The notes beneath the pieces were generated by a model. That model saw nothing but the letters and a program-made list of their open reading frames with translations, was not told the origin of the DNA and searched no databases. Shown here piece by piece: positions 36,164 to 44,736 of a DNA stretch of 64,000 nt (within the stretch, counting starts at the first letter, position 1; each line of letters opens with the position of its first letter). The stretch comes from CAYUQT01 sp964446835 (GTDB lineage Bacteria; Planctomycetota; Phycisphaerae; UBA1845; JAFGLZ01): assembly GCA_964446835.1 (NCBI GenBank), contig CAYUQT010000014.1, positions 1 through 64,000 on the forward strand, given 5' to 3'. A program made the translations under genes and the position numbers.

Positions 36164-37030
36164 TCATCGGCGTGTGTCCACTTGTCCCAGCAGACTCAGC
36201 AGATTGGCGCCCTCGATGCGGCGCCGATCCTCCTGGCTCAGGAACGGCATCTTCGAGAACAGTCCCAGCGTCTGCGGAAACGTCTGGTGATCGAGGCACG
36301 GACTGTAGTCCGATCCCCAGACCAGACGGCGCGTCGTAAACGCCTTGACCAACGCTTCGACATAGGGCCAGGCGGCCTGGTGCGGATAGTCGTAGTGCGG
36401 AACGGTGACACCGTAGAAGCCGCTCAGCTTCACGTGTACCCCGGGGAACTCGGCCAGTGCCAGCACCGAACCCAGCTTGGCGCGTGCATCCGCGGCCGAT
36501 GGCGGTTCTGAAACCGCCGGCGGCTGGCCCAGGTGAGACATCACCAGCCGAAGCTCGGGATACCGCTTCAGTACCGGCACCCATGCCGGCCAGTATGTCG
36601 GGCTCGAATTCGTGCTGATCAGCCAGCGGTGCGAGACGAACCAGTCCCAGACCTCGCGCGACACCCGATTCAGGGCAGCGGCCTTCTCATCGCTATGGAT
36701 ATAGAAGCTCACCGCCACGAAACCCTGCTGCCGACGCTCCTCCATCATCGAAACCGTCATCTGGTCGGGCACCTCGACATAGGCCGTCGGGTAGACCCAG
36801 GGATGCTCCGGCCACACGCGGGCCAGGAATGCACTGTTGCCCTCGGCCCATGGCTGGCCGGCGTAGCCCACCACCAGGGCGGCCTTCACGCCGTAGGACT
36901 CGGCGAAAGACTGATACAGCGCCACCTCGTCAATCCGAACGCCCGGACGCTTCGTCAGCGAGCCGATCAGAAAGCTTGTCTCAAACAGGTGAATGTGGGA
37001 ATCCGCTCGATCGTGCTGTGCCGCCGCCAT
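36164..37030 (-). CDS. Amidohydrolase-2 family metal-dependent hydrolase
   Basis: A 288-residue TIM-barrel hydrolase of the amidohydro_2 (COG2159) type. Ligands are visible as DSHIHLFET (HxH) near residue 11, VMSHLGQPP (His) near 163 and WGSDYSP (Asp) near 240. Members act as lactonases or decarboxylases on ring compounds and sugar lactones. GAGGAGG stands before the ATG at 37030. It lies between the M20 peptidase (69 bases upstream) and the GH2 gene, so a catabolic operon is likely. Confidence 0.8.
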   Translation of the reverse strand: MAAAQHDRADSHIHLFETSFLIGSLTKRPGVRIDEVALYQSFAESYGVKAALVVGYAGQPWAEGNSAFLARVWPEHPWVYPTAYVEVPDQMTVSMMEERRQQGFVAVSFYIHSDEKAAALNRVSREVWDWFVSHRWLISTNSSPTYWPAWVPVLKRYPELRLVMSHLGQPPAVSEPPSAADARAKLGSVLALAEFPGVHVKLSGFYGVTVPHYDYPHQAAWPYVEALVKAFTTRRLVWGSDYSPCLDHQTFPQTLGLFSKMPFLSQEDRRRIEGANLLSLLGQVDTRR

Positions 37031-37099
37031 GGTCCTGCCTCCTCGCCGCTGTTCTGTTCGCCCCGGCGTAACCAGAAAGATCGACCAACAGCCCGCTGC

Positions 37100-38281
37100 C
37101 TATTTCCCCACCGATCCATGTCGCATGATATCCAGATACACCTGACAACCCTTCAGCAACTGATCGATCGATACCCATTCGTCGGCCGTATGGGCCTGTG
37201 CTACGCTGCCGGGCCCCAGAACCACCGCCTCGATTCCGGCCTGAGCGAGGTTGCTGGCCTCGGTGCCGTACTTGGCGCCAATCGCCGTCGGAGGCAGCCC
37301 CTGCCCCGCCAGGATGCCGCTGACCACCTTGGCCCACCGTGTGTTTGACGAAGCACTCAGGGACGGATCGACGAACGGCTCATCCTGAACCACCTTCAGA
37401 CGCGGGTCTTCACGTCGAAGGCCATCCAGGACCTTTTCGACGGCCGGCAACACCCCGCTGGGATCCTCGCCCGGCACGACGCGTCGATCGATCTGGATTT
37501 CGCACTCGGCGGGGATGGCGTTGATCTGGGTGCCGCCCCGGATCAGGTTGATACTGCACTGGGCCTTGCCCGTATACGAATCGGATGCCGCCAGCGCCGG
37601 GATATACCGGGCCTCGATCGCCTGAACCACCTTCACCATCATGCTGATCGACGAGAGGCCGCGGCTCGGATCGGACGAGTGCGCCGACACCCCCAGCGTG
37701 CGGATGCTCCAGCGTACGAGCCCGTTGTGCGCCACCACGGGCGTCAACTCCGTCGGCTCACACACAATCACGCCGGCGGGGCGCCAGCCGAGACCGGGCA
37801 TGTCGTTTCCAATGAACGACAGGATGCCACCCTTGCGCGATTCCTCGTCCACTGTGAAGAGCAGCGCCACGTTGTTCGGCCGTTCGGGGCCGGACGCGTA
37901 CTGCATCAGGCTCCACAAGGCTGCAGCTCCCGTCCCCTTGGTGTCGCACGCCCCTCGCCCGTAGATGCGGCCGTCCTGAGTTCGTGCGACAAACGGATCG
38001 CGCATCGACGGATCGACGTCGACCGTATCCATGTGGCTGACAAACAGAACCCACGGTGCCTCGGCACGCACCGAACAGGTGATCAGCAGATTCTCCGGTT
38101 CACCCGGCACCGCCAGCCGCCTTGCCGCCAGCCCCGACGCCCTGGCCACCCCCTCCAAATAGGCCACCATCGCCGGCTCTTCGCTGGGCCGGCCACTGAA
38201 GTGTTCGTTGACGGTGCGAAACCCGACGAGATCGGCCACGAGTCTTTCCACGCAATCCGGTCTGGAACAGCACTGGGTCAT
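37100..38281 (-). CDS. M20-family peptidase / ArgE-like deacylase
   Basis: A 393-residue M20 metallopeptidase of the ArgE/DapE type. Zinc ligands and catalytic residues are in place: VSHMDTVDVD, GACDTKGTGA, VDEESRKGG and CEPTEL, and the late QAHTADEW His. The dimerisation domain (SAHSSDPSRG) splits the catalytic part as usual. Such enzymes remove acyl groups from amino acids or hydrolyse dipeptides; the substrate is not specified by sequence, and no arginine gene is nearby. It is the first gene of the minus-strand run and is divergent from the GH99-like gene. Confidence 0.85.
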   Translation of the reverse strand: MTQCCSRPDCVERLVADLVGFRTVNEHFSGRPSEEPAMVAYLEGVARASGLAARRLAVPGEPENLLITCSVRAEAPWVLFVSHMDTVDVDPSMRDPFVARTQDGRIYGRGACDTKGTGAAALWSLMQYASGPERPNNVALLFTVDEESRKGGILSFIGNDMPGLGWRPAGVIVCEPTELTPVVAHNGLVRWSIRTLGVSAHSSDPSRGLSSISMMVKVVQAIEARYIPALAASDSYTGKAQCSINLIRGGTQINAIPAECEIQIDRRVVPGEDPSGVLPAVEKVLDGLRREDPRLKVVQDEPFVDPSLSASSNTRWAKVVSGILAGQGLPPTAIGAKYGTEASNLAQAGIEAVVLGPGSVAQAHTADEWVSIDQLLKGCQVYLDIMRHGSVGK

Positions 38282-38466
38282 CTGTCATCCTCAAGAAGGC
38301 CGCTACGATGATACACCGTCAGAACGCCACACCCATCGCGCGGTCACAGTATTGCACGACCGACCTTACCGCAAGAGGTCATCTGCCGCCCGTGATTCCT
38401 TGCGTGTCCGGCCCCGGCGTGTACGATAGGGCCCGTGTTCGTAACCCCCGGTCTTGGGAGAATCGC

Positions 38467-39681
38467 ATGGTCATTGGAACGAGAACCGTTGCCGTGTCGG
38501 CCGTCGTATTGAGCGCCTTCGGAGCCACCACCATGTCCGCAGAGAACCGTTACGACGTGGCCGCCTACTACTTCCCCAGCTATCACGCCGATCCGCGAAA
38601 CGAGAAGCGATACGGCAACGGCTGGACCGAGTGGAACCTCATTCGGCAGGCCCGTCCGCGGTTCAAGGGGCATGCCCAGCCCAAGGTTCCCCTCTGGGGT
38701 TATCAGGACGAGTCCGATCCGAAGGTGATGGCCCGAAAGATTGATGCCGCCGCCGACCACGGTGTGACGGCCTGGATCTTCGACTGGTATTGGCACAACG
38801 TCGGCCCCTATCTCGATCGGTGTCTGGAACGCGGATTCCTCAAGGCGCCGAACCGCGAGCGGATCAAGTTCGCCCTGATGTGGGCCAACCACGACTGGAC
38901 CGACATCTTTCCCGCCAAGAACGGCGTCAAGCCTCCTCTGCTCTATCCGGGCCCCGTGACCCTGGAGACCTTCGTCAAGGCCACCGATCACGCCATTCGA
39001 AACTACTTCTCTCAGCCGAACTACTGGCGGATCGAAGGGCGGCCCTACTTCTCGATTTACGAGCTGATGACGCTTGTGGACGGCTTGGGCGGCATCGAGA
39101 AGACCCGGCAGGCCCTCGACGACTTCCGCGCCCGCGCCAAGGCGGCCGGTGCCGGCGAGTTGCACCTCAATGCTGTCATGTGGGGTATCCAGGTGCTGCC
39201 CAACGAGCGAACCGTCAAGAATCCCGAGGAGATGCTCGCCAAGCTCGGTTTTGACAGCGTGACCAGTTACTGCTGGGTTCACCACGCCTATCCCGACACG
39301 TTTCCCACGGCGTCGTATCGGAAGTGGGCCGATCAATCGGTCGCAATGTGGCCCAAGTTCCGCCAGCGATGGAAGGTGCCCTACTATCCGAACGTCAGTA
39401 TGGGATGGGACCCCAGCCCGCGAACATCGCAGTCCGACGAGTACAAACACCACGGCTATCCGTTCACCACCGTCCTGACAGGCAATACCCCCGCCGAGTT
39501 CAAGCGGGCCCTCAGCCAATGCAAGGCATTCCTGGATGAACAGAAATCCGGGCCCAAGGTCCTGACGATCAACGCCTGGAACGAGTGGACAGAGGGCAGC
39601 TATCTGGAACCGGACAAGACCGACGGCATGGGTTATCTGGAAGCCATCCGCGACGTGTTCGGTGCCGGAACCAAGCCGTAG
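38467..39681 (+). CDS. Exported GH99-like / WbsX-like protein
   Basis: A 404-residue secreted protein with a signal peptide ending near TMSAEN (residue 25). The motifs AYYFPSYHADPRNE, GNGWTEWNLI, TAWIFDWYW and INAWNEWTEGSYLEPD are those of the WbsX / GH99-like (endo-alpha-mannosidase-related) family. The family is often found with polysaccharide synthesis or degradation; the exported form here favours degradation. GGGAG before the ATG at 38467 decides the start; the frame is open from 38308. The gene is transcribed towards the CoaB-like gene. Confidence 0.85.
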   Translation: MVIGTRTVAVSAVVLSAFGATTMSAENRYDVAAYYFPSYHADPRNEKRYGNGWTEWNLIRQARPRFKGHAQPKVPLWGYQDESDPKVMARKIDAAADHGVTAWIFDWYWHNVGPYLDRCLERGFLKAPNRERIKFALMWANHDWTDIFPAKNGVKPPLLYPGPVTLETFVKATDHAIRNYFSQPNYWRIEGRPYFSIYELMTLVDGLGGIEKTRQALDDFRARAKAAGAGELHLNAVMWGIQVLPNERTVKNPEEMLAKLGFDSVTSYCWVHHAYPDTFPTASYRKWADQSVAMWPKFRQRWKVPYYPNVSMGWDPSPRTSQSDEYKHHGYPFTTVLTGNTPAEFKRALSQCKAFLDEQKSGPKVLTINAWNEWTEGSYLEPDKTDGMGYLEAIRDVFGAGTKP

Positions 39682-39754
39682 GGGGCTGCGACAGGCGTTT
39701 TCTCGTGTCCAGTTGCGTTGCGGATGTGAGTCGCGGCGTCGCGGCGGCAACGCC

Positions 39755-40381
39755 TCATCGTTTGCCGACGAGGCCCTCGGCCAGGCGGACAATCCGTGCG
39801 GCCACGGCGTTCTTCGAGGCGGGCGCCCACCTCTCCCAAACACCGTCACGCGTCAGCAACTCCATCCGAGCCATGTCGCTGCCGATGTTGCCCGGACCAT
39901 TCAGTAGAATCGCGTCGAGGTTCTTGCGGTGCAGCTTGCCTTCGGCGTGCGCTCGGGCGTTATGGTCCTCCAGGGCGAAGCCGATCACGACCCGTTTGCC
40001 CTTGCGGGCGCCCAGCGAGGCCAGGATGTCCTCCGTCGGCTCCAGCCGCAGCGTCATCTGGCGGGCCTGCTTCTTGAGCTTCCGATCCACGCGACTGGCG
40101 GGGCGGTAATCGCATACGGCGGCGGTCATAATCACGGCATCACACCCGACGAACGCCTTTCGGCACGCCCGGGCCATCTCGGCGGCAGACACTACCTGCA
40201 CCACCTCGACTCCCACGGGCGGCTTCAGTGTCACGGGCCCGCTGACCAGGACGACCTGGTGCCCCCGCCGTCGAGCCATTCTCGCCAGGGCATAGCCCAT
40301 CTTGCCCGACGACGGATTCGAGATGTACCGGATCGTATCGAAGTACTCGCGGGTCGGTCCGGCGGTGATCAGAATTCGCAT
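39755..40381 (-). CDS. coaB: Phosphopantothenate-cysteine ligase (CoaB domain only)
   Basis: A 208-residue protein corresponding to the C-terminal half of the bifunctional CoaBC (Dfp) flavoprotein. It shows RILITAGPTREYFDTIRYISN, SSGKMGYALA (nucleotide-binding), MTAAVCDYRP, and the KIKK-like RKLKKQ region followed by FALEDHN and KNLDAILLN. It should join cysteine to 4'-phosphopantothenate in coenzyme A synthesis. The decarboxylase domain CoaC is missing here and must be encoded elsewhere. The start is the ATG at 40381 (MRILITAG); an in-frame start 63 bases upstream adds residues with no family match. Confidence 0.88.
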   Translation of the reverse strand: MRILITAGPTREYFDTIRYISNPSSGKMGYALARMARRRGHQVVLVSGPVTLKPPVGVEVVQVVSAAEMARACRKAFVGCDAVIMTAAVCDYRPASRVDRKLKKQARQMTLRLEPTEDILASLGARKGKRVVIGFALEDHNARAHAEGKLHRKNLDAILLNGPGNIGSDMARMELLTRDGVWERWAPASKNAVAARIVRLAEGLVGKR

Positions 40382-40499
40382 GGCATGCCCCGCAGACTCA
40401 GTCGCTGCCCACACCGCCCTCATCATCGGCCCAGTGAGGTTCATTGGGCCGGTGTGAACGTCAGCAGGCCTTCAGTGTCTCCGACCACTATTCTACGGT

Positions 40500-41882
40500 T
40501 TACGTGGTGGGCTTGGCCTCGTCGTCCGGGGTGTCGTCCTCTTTGGCTGTCCTCTTGGGAAGCTCGTCCACCGAGCGGATCCGCAGCCAAACGGTCTGGC
40601 TTGAGTGGTCCACACCCACCAGAGTCACCGAATAAGGTTGCCCACCGGAGTTCCGACATCGCATCCCCGTGCTGACCTCCAGGCGATGCATGGCCGGCGC
40701 CGATTCGGCCCCTGAGCGTAGCTCGATCTGGGCGCTCGATGCCCCGGGGACGGTGACCAGCCGGAAGTTGAATCCCTCTCCGACCTGGCTGGCCGACGGA
40801 AAACGCGGATCGCGCCGGCTGAGTACCAGCAGCGTCGACGACTCGCCCGTCCGCTCCACCTGAGACTTCAGGGCGGCCGTCAGTGTCGGATTCGGCGGCG
40901 GCGCGTAAACGATAATCCCCGGAGGCGGTGCCACGCCGGGTCGTTCCGATCTTCCGGCCGGCGGTACGGGGCGTCGCATTGACTCCCTGTCGGTCCTGTG
41001 TACCGTCCCTCCCGGTCCCTGGCGCACACTGCGTTTGGCCGAGGCAATCGGCTCCGGCTGACTCGGTTCGGTCCTGGGCGGCGATGTCTTCGGCGTCCGC
41101 GTCTTGGCTGTTGGCTCCGATGGTGTTGGGAATCTCTTTGCATCGGCCTTGGCCAGCGCCGTGCCCACAGGTTGGCTCAGGATGTGGTCGCTCAACACAT
41201 ACTGCACGAACGCCTCGCTCGTGCAACTGGTGTGCGAGCCCGACCAGCCGAACTTCTCAAATCGCGGGTTCCATCCGATGTTCACGACCCGGTCACCCGC
41301 TTCGGCACATCGCAGGCCGACCAGTCCGGCCGGTTCTTCGCCCTTCCGCTCTCCAAAGGCCCCGAGCACTCGCACGGGACCGGCCAACATCGCATCGTGT
41401 GACGAGTAGTAAACGTAGATCTTGCCCTTCATGTTCTTCACGACGGGGCGCACGTCGTATTCGCTCGAAACGCTTGCCGCCAGGAGAATCATGTTGTTGA
41501 TCTTGTTCGGCGGTTTGATGTGTTCCACCGCCCTGAGGACCACGCCCGCACCGGCCGAAAGCCCCACCACGTTCACCTCGTTGTTGGGGAATCGCCGGAT
41601 GTAGTCCTCGATGTTGCCGGCCAGTCGCGCCGCGCCCAGCCCCGCCAGCGGCTTGAGAACCTGGTCGGCCACCGGACTCATCGTCATCGACCACATGAAG
41701 GCCGATACCTGTCCTTTGTAGCCGGCCTTGCGCAGACCGTAGACCATCTCGCTGACGCCGAAGCCCCAATTGCCCGCGCCGTCGAGATACCACGTTCGCC
41801 CGAATCGCTCTTCAGGCTGGTTGCAGCCGAGAAGCCCCGATCCGAAGAGGATGAACAGTAATCCGACCAGCCCCCGTTTCAC
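40500..41882 (-). CDS. Alpha/beta-hydrolase-like lipoprotein (copy 2)
   Basis: A 460-residue lipoprotein, paralogous to the gene at 2302. The signal is VKRGLVGLLFILFGSGLLGC, with GTG start 41882 placed eight bases after CAGGAGG. Shared motifs with copy 1 include WYLDGAGNWGFG, NVVGLSAGAG, KPPNKINNMILL, MKGKIYVYYSSHDAML and GWSGSHT. Beyond about residue 240 it has a 200-residue extension absent from copy 1, with a Pro/Arg-rich linker and a last region (RLEVSTGMRCRNSGGQPYSV) that looks like a beta domain. Function is unknown; lipid or ester hydrolysis is a guess from the fold. Confidence 0.75.
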   Translation of the reverse strand: MKRGLVGLLFILFGSGLLGCNQPEERFGRTWYLDGAGNWGFGVSEMVYGLRKAGYKGQVSAFMWSMTMSPVADQVLKPLAGLGAARLAGNIEDYIRRFPNNEVNVVGLSAGAGVVLRAVEHIKPPNKINNMILLAASVSSEYDVRPVVKNMKGKIYVYYSSHDAMLAGPVRVLGAFGERKGEEPAGLVGLRCAEAGDRVVNIGWNPRFEKFGWSGSHTSCTSEAFVQYVLSDHILSQPVGTALAKADAKRFPTPSEPTAKTRTPKTSPPRTEPSQPEPIASAKRSVRQGPGGTVHRTDRESMRRPVPPAGRSERPGVAPPPGIIVYAPPPNPTLTAALKSQVERTGESSTLLVLSRRDPRFPSASQVGEGFNFRLVTVPGASSAQIELRSGAESAPAMHRLEVSTGMRCRNSGGQPYSVTLVGVDHSSQTVWLRIRSVDELPKRTAKEDDTPDDEAKPTT

Positions 41883-42032
41883 CGCGTTCGGCCTCCTGAG
41901 CCAGAGCAAGCATATCGGGATTGCACAACGAAGACCCCTCGGAGGTCCATCCCGAACCCCGACGAAGGGCCCCATTGTCTTTCCATCGCGGCGGCAGGTC
42001 AAGCAGACTTTCGCCCGGACCCCCGGGACGCC

Positions 42033-43265
42033 TCACACGTTCGAGCCGTGCCGGCTCGGTGTTTGCCCGTCAGACCGCTTTGCCCGTTGCCGCACGCGTC
42101 GTGTAACAACGGCCGAGACAACCACTTGCACGAGCACCCCTGCAACCAGCAATCCCGCGCTGATCGGATAGGGCCATCGCAATCCAATATAGTCGATAAC
42201 CCAACCGCCTCCGGTGGACCCGATGATGAATCCGATCGACAGCAGGAGTTCGTGAACGACCATGCTGCTGGCCCGTTTCTTGCCGCCACTGACGCCGTAG
42301 AACAGGTTCGAGCAATAGGTCACGCCGATGCACGAGCCGCCCAGGATGACGCAGAGCGACATCTGCCACCAGGTACTTGAGAACCACACGGCCAGCAGAC
42401 TGGCGGCCAGGCCGAACTGGGCGCCGAACAGTACGTCCTTGCGGAAATGCCATCGGTGAGTGCGCCCCAGAATGTAGAAGGCGGTGGCCATCGCCCCGCT
42501 CAGACACATCAGAACCACGCCGACCAGCCCCGACCGAATGCTCAGACAGATCGCCAGGGTCGGCACCGAATAGCGGAAGATGCCCATCACCAGATAACCC
42601 AGCAGATGCGCCACCCGCACCATCGGGCGAAACAGGGCGATACGATCGAGGTCTTCTTCCGCGGGTTCCTGAGAATGTTCCTGTCCGGCCGGAACGGCCC
42701 CGCGAATCGGCGAGGGCATTCGGCTGGCCACGTACAGTGAAACCAGCAGCATGACCGTGGCCGCGAAGAAGGGCAGTGTGTGATGAACCTCGTACATCAG
42801 TCCGGCCACGAACGGTCCGACCATCATGCCGCTGGACCAGCTCAGGTTGAACGAGCCGAGCCGGCGGTTGAGGCTGGGCCCCTCGTAGCCTGCGGAAAGC
42901 CACGCGATGACCGAAGGCCAGAATACGCTGGGCGTGAGGCCATAGACCGCGGCCAGCGTCAGGAATGCGGTAAGGCTGGGCGAGAAGGCCAGTGACAGCA
43001 GCGAGGCCGCCTGGAGGCACAGGCCGATCCGAACCACCTCTTTCGGGCTGAACCTGTCCGCCAGGCGCCCCAGCAGCAGACAGCCCACCACGTACGTCGC
43101 CGTGAAGAGCCCGCCGACCAGTCCGACCGCCGATGCGGACCCGCCCAGACGATGCACCTCAAAGGGCGAGGTGATCGTAATGAAACCGCCGCAGGCGGAG
43201 ACAAGAAAGCACGGCACATACAGAGTTAAGAAATACTTCGACCACACAGGCACATTCCCTGGCAC
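42033..43265 (-). CDS. MFS transporter
   Basis: A 410-residue major facilitator with 12 predicted hydrophobic helices. LLLGRLADRFSPKEVVRIG is the loop 2-3 motif typical of the family. A hydrophilic loop of about 35 residues (PSPIRGAVPAGQEHSQEPAEEDLDRIAL, shown here only as PSPIRGAV...DLDRIAL) separates the two halves. Substrate unknown. The start is GTG at 43265; AGGGAATG lies close by, and GTG codons a few residues further in are alternatives. It lies 150 bases upstream of the lipoprotein hydrolase on the same strand. Confidence 0.85.
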   Translation of the reverse strand: MPGNVPVWSKYFLTLYVPCFLVSACGGFITITSPFEVHRLGGSASAVGLVGGLFTATYVVGCLLLGRLADRFSPKEVVRIGLCLQAASLLSLAFSPSLTAFLTLAAVYGLTPSVFWPSVIAWLSAGYEGPSLNRRLGSFNLSWSSGMMVGPFVAGLMYEVHHTLPFFAATVMLLVSLYVASRMPSPIRGAVPAGQEHSQEPAEEDLDRIALFRPMVRVAHLLGYLVMGIFRYSVPTLAICLSIRSGLVGVVLMCLSGAMATAFYILGRTHRWHFRKDVLFGAQFGLAASLLAVWFSSTWWQMSLCVILGGSCIGVTYCSNLFYGVSGGKKRASSMVVHELLLSIGFIIGSTGGGWVIDYIGLRWPYPISAGLLVAGVLVQVVVSAVVTRRVRQRAKRSDGQTPSRHGSNV

Positions 43266-43512
43266 AGAGACAATTCGCGATATGATACCGCCGAACGCAT
43301 CGCGGCACCAAAGATCGACTCAGGCCAGGCCGGCGTCTTGCGAAGAATCCAAAGCCATCGAAGGCCCCCCCGCCACCCGAACAACCGAGAGAGAATCGCC
43401 GGCCACTCCCGCTTTGCGGGTCTGAGAGACATGTCTACCGTGGGGTGTCAATCCGGCGCGGCAATTCGGATGACAACGGAGGTGATCACACGAATCCGAC
43501 GGGGAGGCGACG

Positions 43513-43728
43513 TCAGACCGCCTGCGCAGGTAATTCGGCAACCAATGGCTTCTTACTCGCGAGGCGGCTGACGTTCATGATGGAAAAGCCAAGCAGGTTT
43601 CCCTGTTCGTCAACCCGTTCCATCACGGCGTCATTGGCCGTCGCTCGCATGAAGCCGGGCTTCTCGGAGAAGAGGACCTCGAGGAAGTCCCCTTCGCTGT
43701 CCAACCATACTCTTACGTGGCTGGCCAT
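43513..43728 (-). CDS. DUF2283 protein, orphan of a broken toxin-antitoxin pair
   Basis: A 71-residue DUF2283 protein (VRVWLDSEGDFLEVLFSEKPGFMRA, VDEQGNLLGFSIMNVS). DUF2283 proteins usually pair with small DUF4258-type toxins as putative antitoxins. Directly upstream and overlapping is a toxin-like remnant (43713-43814) rather than a full gene, so this copy seems to have lost its partner. A second, intact pair lies just upstream at 43874-44401. Confidence 0.75.
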   Translation of the reverse strand: MASHVRVWLDSEGDFLEVLFSEKPGFMRATANDAVMERVDEQGNLLGFSIMNVSRLASKKPLVAELPAQAV

Positions 43729-43814
43729 AGCTGTCTTCCCTTCTTGGGCCTGTCCGTCAGGTAGGCCGTGAGGACAAACGCGTCGTGTTCAAGATACTTC
43801 ACGACCCCGCACAT
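43713..43814 (-). pseudogene. Remnant of a DUF4258-like toxin
   Basis: A 33-residue frame (MCGVVKYLEHDAFVLTAY, then LTDRPKKGRQLWPAT) whose stop codon overlaps the start of the DUF2283 gene, as an intact toxin would. The segment KYLEHDAFVLTAYLTDRP fits the C-terminal strand of small toxins in this family. Upstream, homologous-looking codons continue in other frames, so one or more frameshifts have broken the N-terminal part. Evidence is moderate and based on remembered family patterns. Confidence 0.4.
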
Positions 43815-43873
43815 TCGTCGTAGGAGGACACGAGGTTTGGCGCGGAACCATCTATTTCCTCACGGAAGTCCAT

Positions 43874-44140
43874 CTAGGTGTTTTCGGCATGGCCGGCCGC
43901 CGCTAGATCGAGCTTGACCTCCGCTGATTGGCCAGAACCCTGGTTGACAACGACGAGCTTTCCCGCGGTATCGCCGGTCAGTTGGGCATTGGCGTTCAAC
44001 AGTTCGATACCATAGACCTTGCCGTCCGGCGCGATGTCGATGTTCATTTCGTCGCTCACCTGGATCGTATCAACTTGGTCGGGCGTATCCCGGAAATGGA
44101 TATAGGCAACGTTGTATTTGGGATCGTATGTGAGCTTCAT
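43874..44140 (-). CDS. DUF2283 protein, antitoxin-like
   Basis: An 88-residue DUF2283 protein starting MKLTYDPKYNVAYIHF and holding MNIDIAPDGKVYGIELLNA, the family core. The C-terminal tail is Ala-rich. It follows the DUF4258-like gene by 12 bases on the same strand, so the two are one operon. It shares the same family as the orphan at 43513 but is clearly diverged, indicating two separate pairs rather than a recent duplication. Confidence 0.8.
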   Translation of the reverse strand: MKLTYDPKYNVAYIHFRDTPDQVDTIQVSDEMNIDIAPDGKVYGIELLNANAQLTGDTAGKLVVVNQGSGQSAEVKLDLAAAGHAENT

Positions 44141-44152
44141 GGGTGAAGCCTC

Positions 44153-44401
44153 CTAGAAGTACTTGGTCACAACCGTGATGACCAGCCAGTCCTCTCCCTC
44201 CCTGACGGCAATAGCGTGCACCTGCTTGGTCCGATAGAACCGGCCGAGCCACATGTCATTATACGCGAAGTTACGTCGAAAACCCCAGCGGCCTAGTTTG
44301 ACGGCGAACGGCTCTCCGTTGAGGATCGTCTGGCGGACCTCCTCCTCGCTCGCCCCCCGTTCCGTAAGTCGAGTCTTCGCGTGTGGGTGAAGCCTGATCA
44401 T
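44153..44401 (-). CDS. DUF4258-like toxin
   Basis: An 82-residue basic protein, RLHPHAKTRLTERGASEEEV then TVVTKYF at the end. This matches the DUF4258 and related small toxin families, which start with an HAxxRMxERGIS-like segment. It is upstream of and near the DUF2283 gene, as in other TA-like pairs. Its start codon overlaps the stop codon of the RM-tail fragment (44398-44541) in ATGA fashion, so translational coupling may have existed with the lost enzyme. The activity is unproven. Confidence 0.75.
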   Translation of the reverse strand: MIRLHPHAKTRLTERGASEEEVRQTILNGEPFAVKLGRWGFRRNFAYNDMWLGRFYRTKQVHAIAVREGEDWLVITVVTKYF

Positions 44402-44541
44402 GATGTCGATTCCTCCACGATCTTGATCTCGTCGGCCGTCAGGCCGTAGAGGTCGTAGACGAGGTGGTCGATCTGTTGGTCCGTCGCGTCGGTCTGACGC
44501 TGGAGCGATTCCTTCTCCTGCGGTCTGGGCGACTGCTGCGT
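44398..44541 (-). pseudogene. Fragment of a restriction-modification C-terminal tail (A)
   Basis: The encoded stretch of about 47 residues, ending ESLQRQTDATDQQIDHLV and then YDLYGLTADEIKIVEEST, matches the C-terminal end of TaqI/Eco57I-type DNA methylase or type II restriction-modification proteins, which typically end in an IDxLVYELYGLTxEEIxIVE pattern. The upstream portion of the open frame runs into the palindromic element and has no coding relation. So only the tail of the enzyme is left. Its stop overlaps the DUF4258-like start codon. Confidence 0.6.
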
Positions 44542-44578
44542 AACACGCGCGGCCGGCCCCAGCAGGGCCGAGGAATGC

Positions 44579-44729
44579 AGCCACGGGTGCAGCGCAGCGA
44601 AACCCGTGGTTGGTATTCCCCAGATTCTCTTCCCGCCCCTGCCGGGGCGGTCCCGATTGCGGAGGAATATCAACCACGGGCTCCGCTTTGCTCCGCCCGT
44701 GGCTACACTCCTGCGCCCCTTCGGGGCGC
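44579..44729. repeat. Palindromic MITE/REP-like element
   Basis: Arm 1 (44579-44621) and arm 2 (44662-44704) are about 84 percent complementary over 43 bases by eye, so they form one long imperfect inverted repeat. Each arm is itself a hairpin (CCACGGG with CCCGTGG). The centre holds CCGCCCC-TGCC-GGGGCGG (44633-44650). A final perfect hairpin, GCGCCCC-TTC-GGGGCGC, lies at 44713-44729. No open frame is encoded. It separates two RM-tail fragments. Confidence 0.8.
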
Positions 44730-44736
44730 CTTAGCC

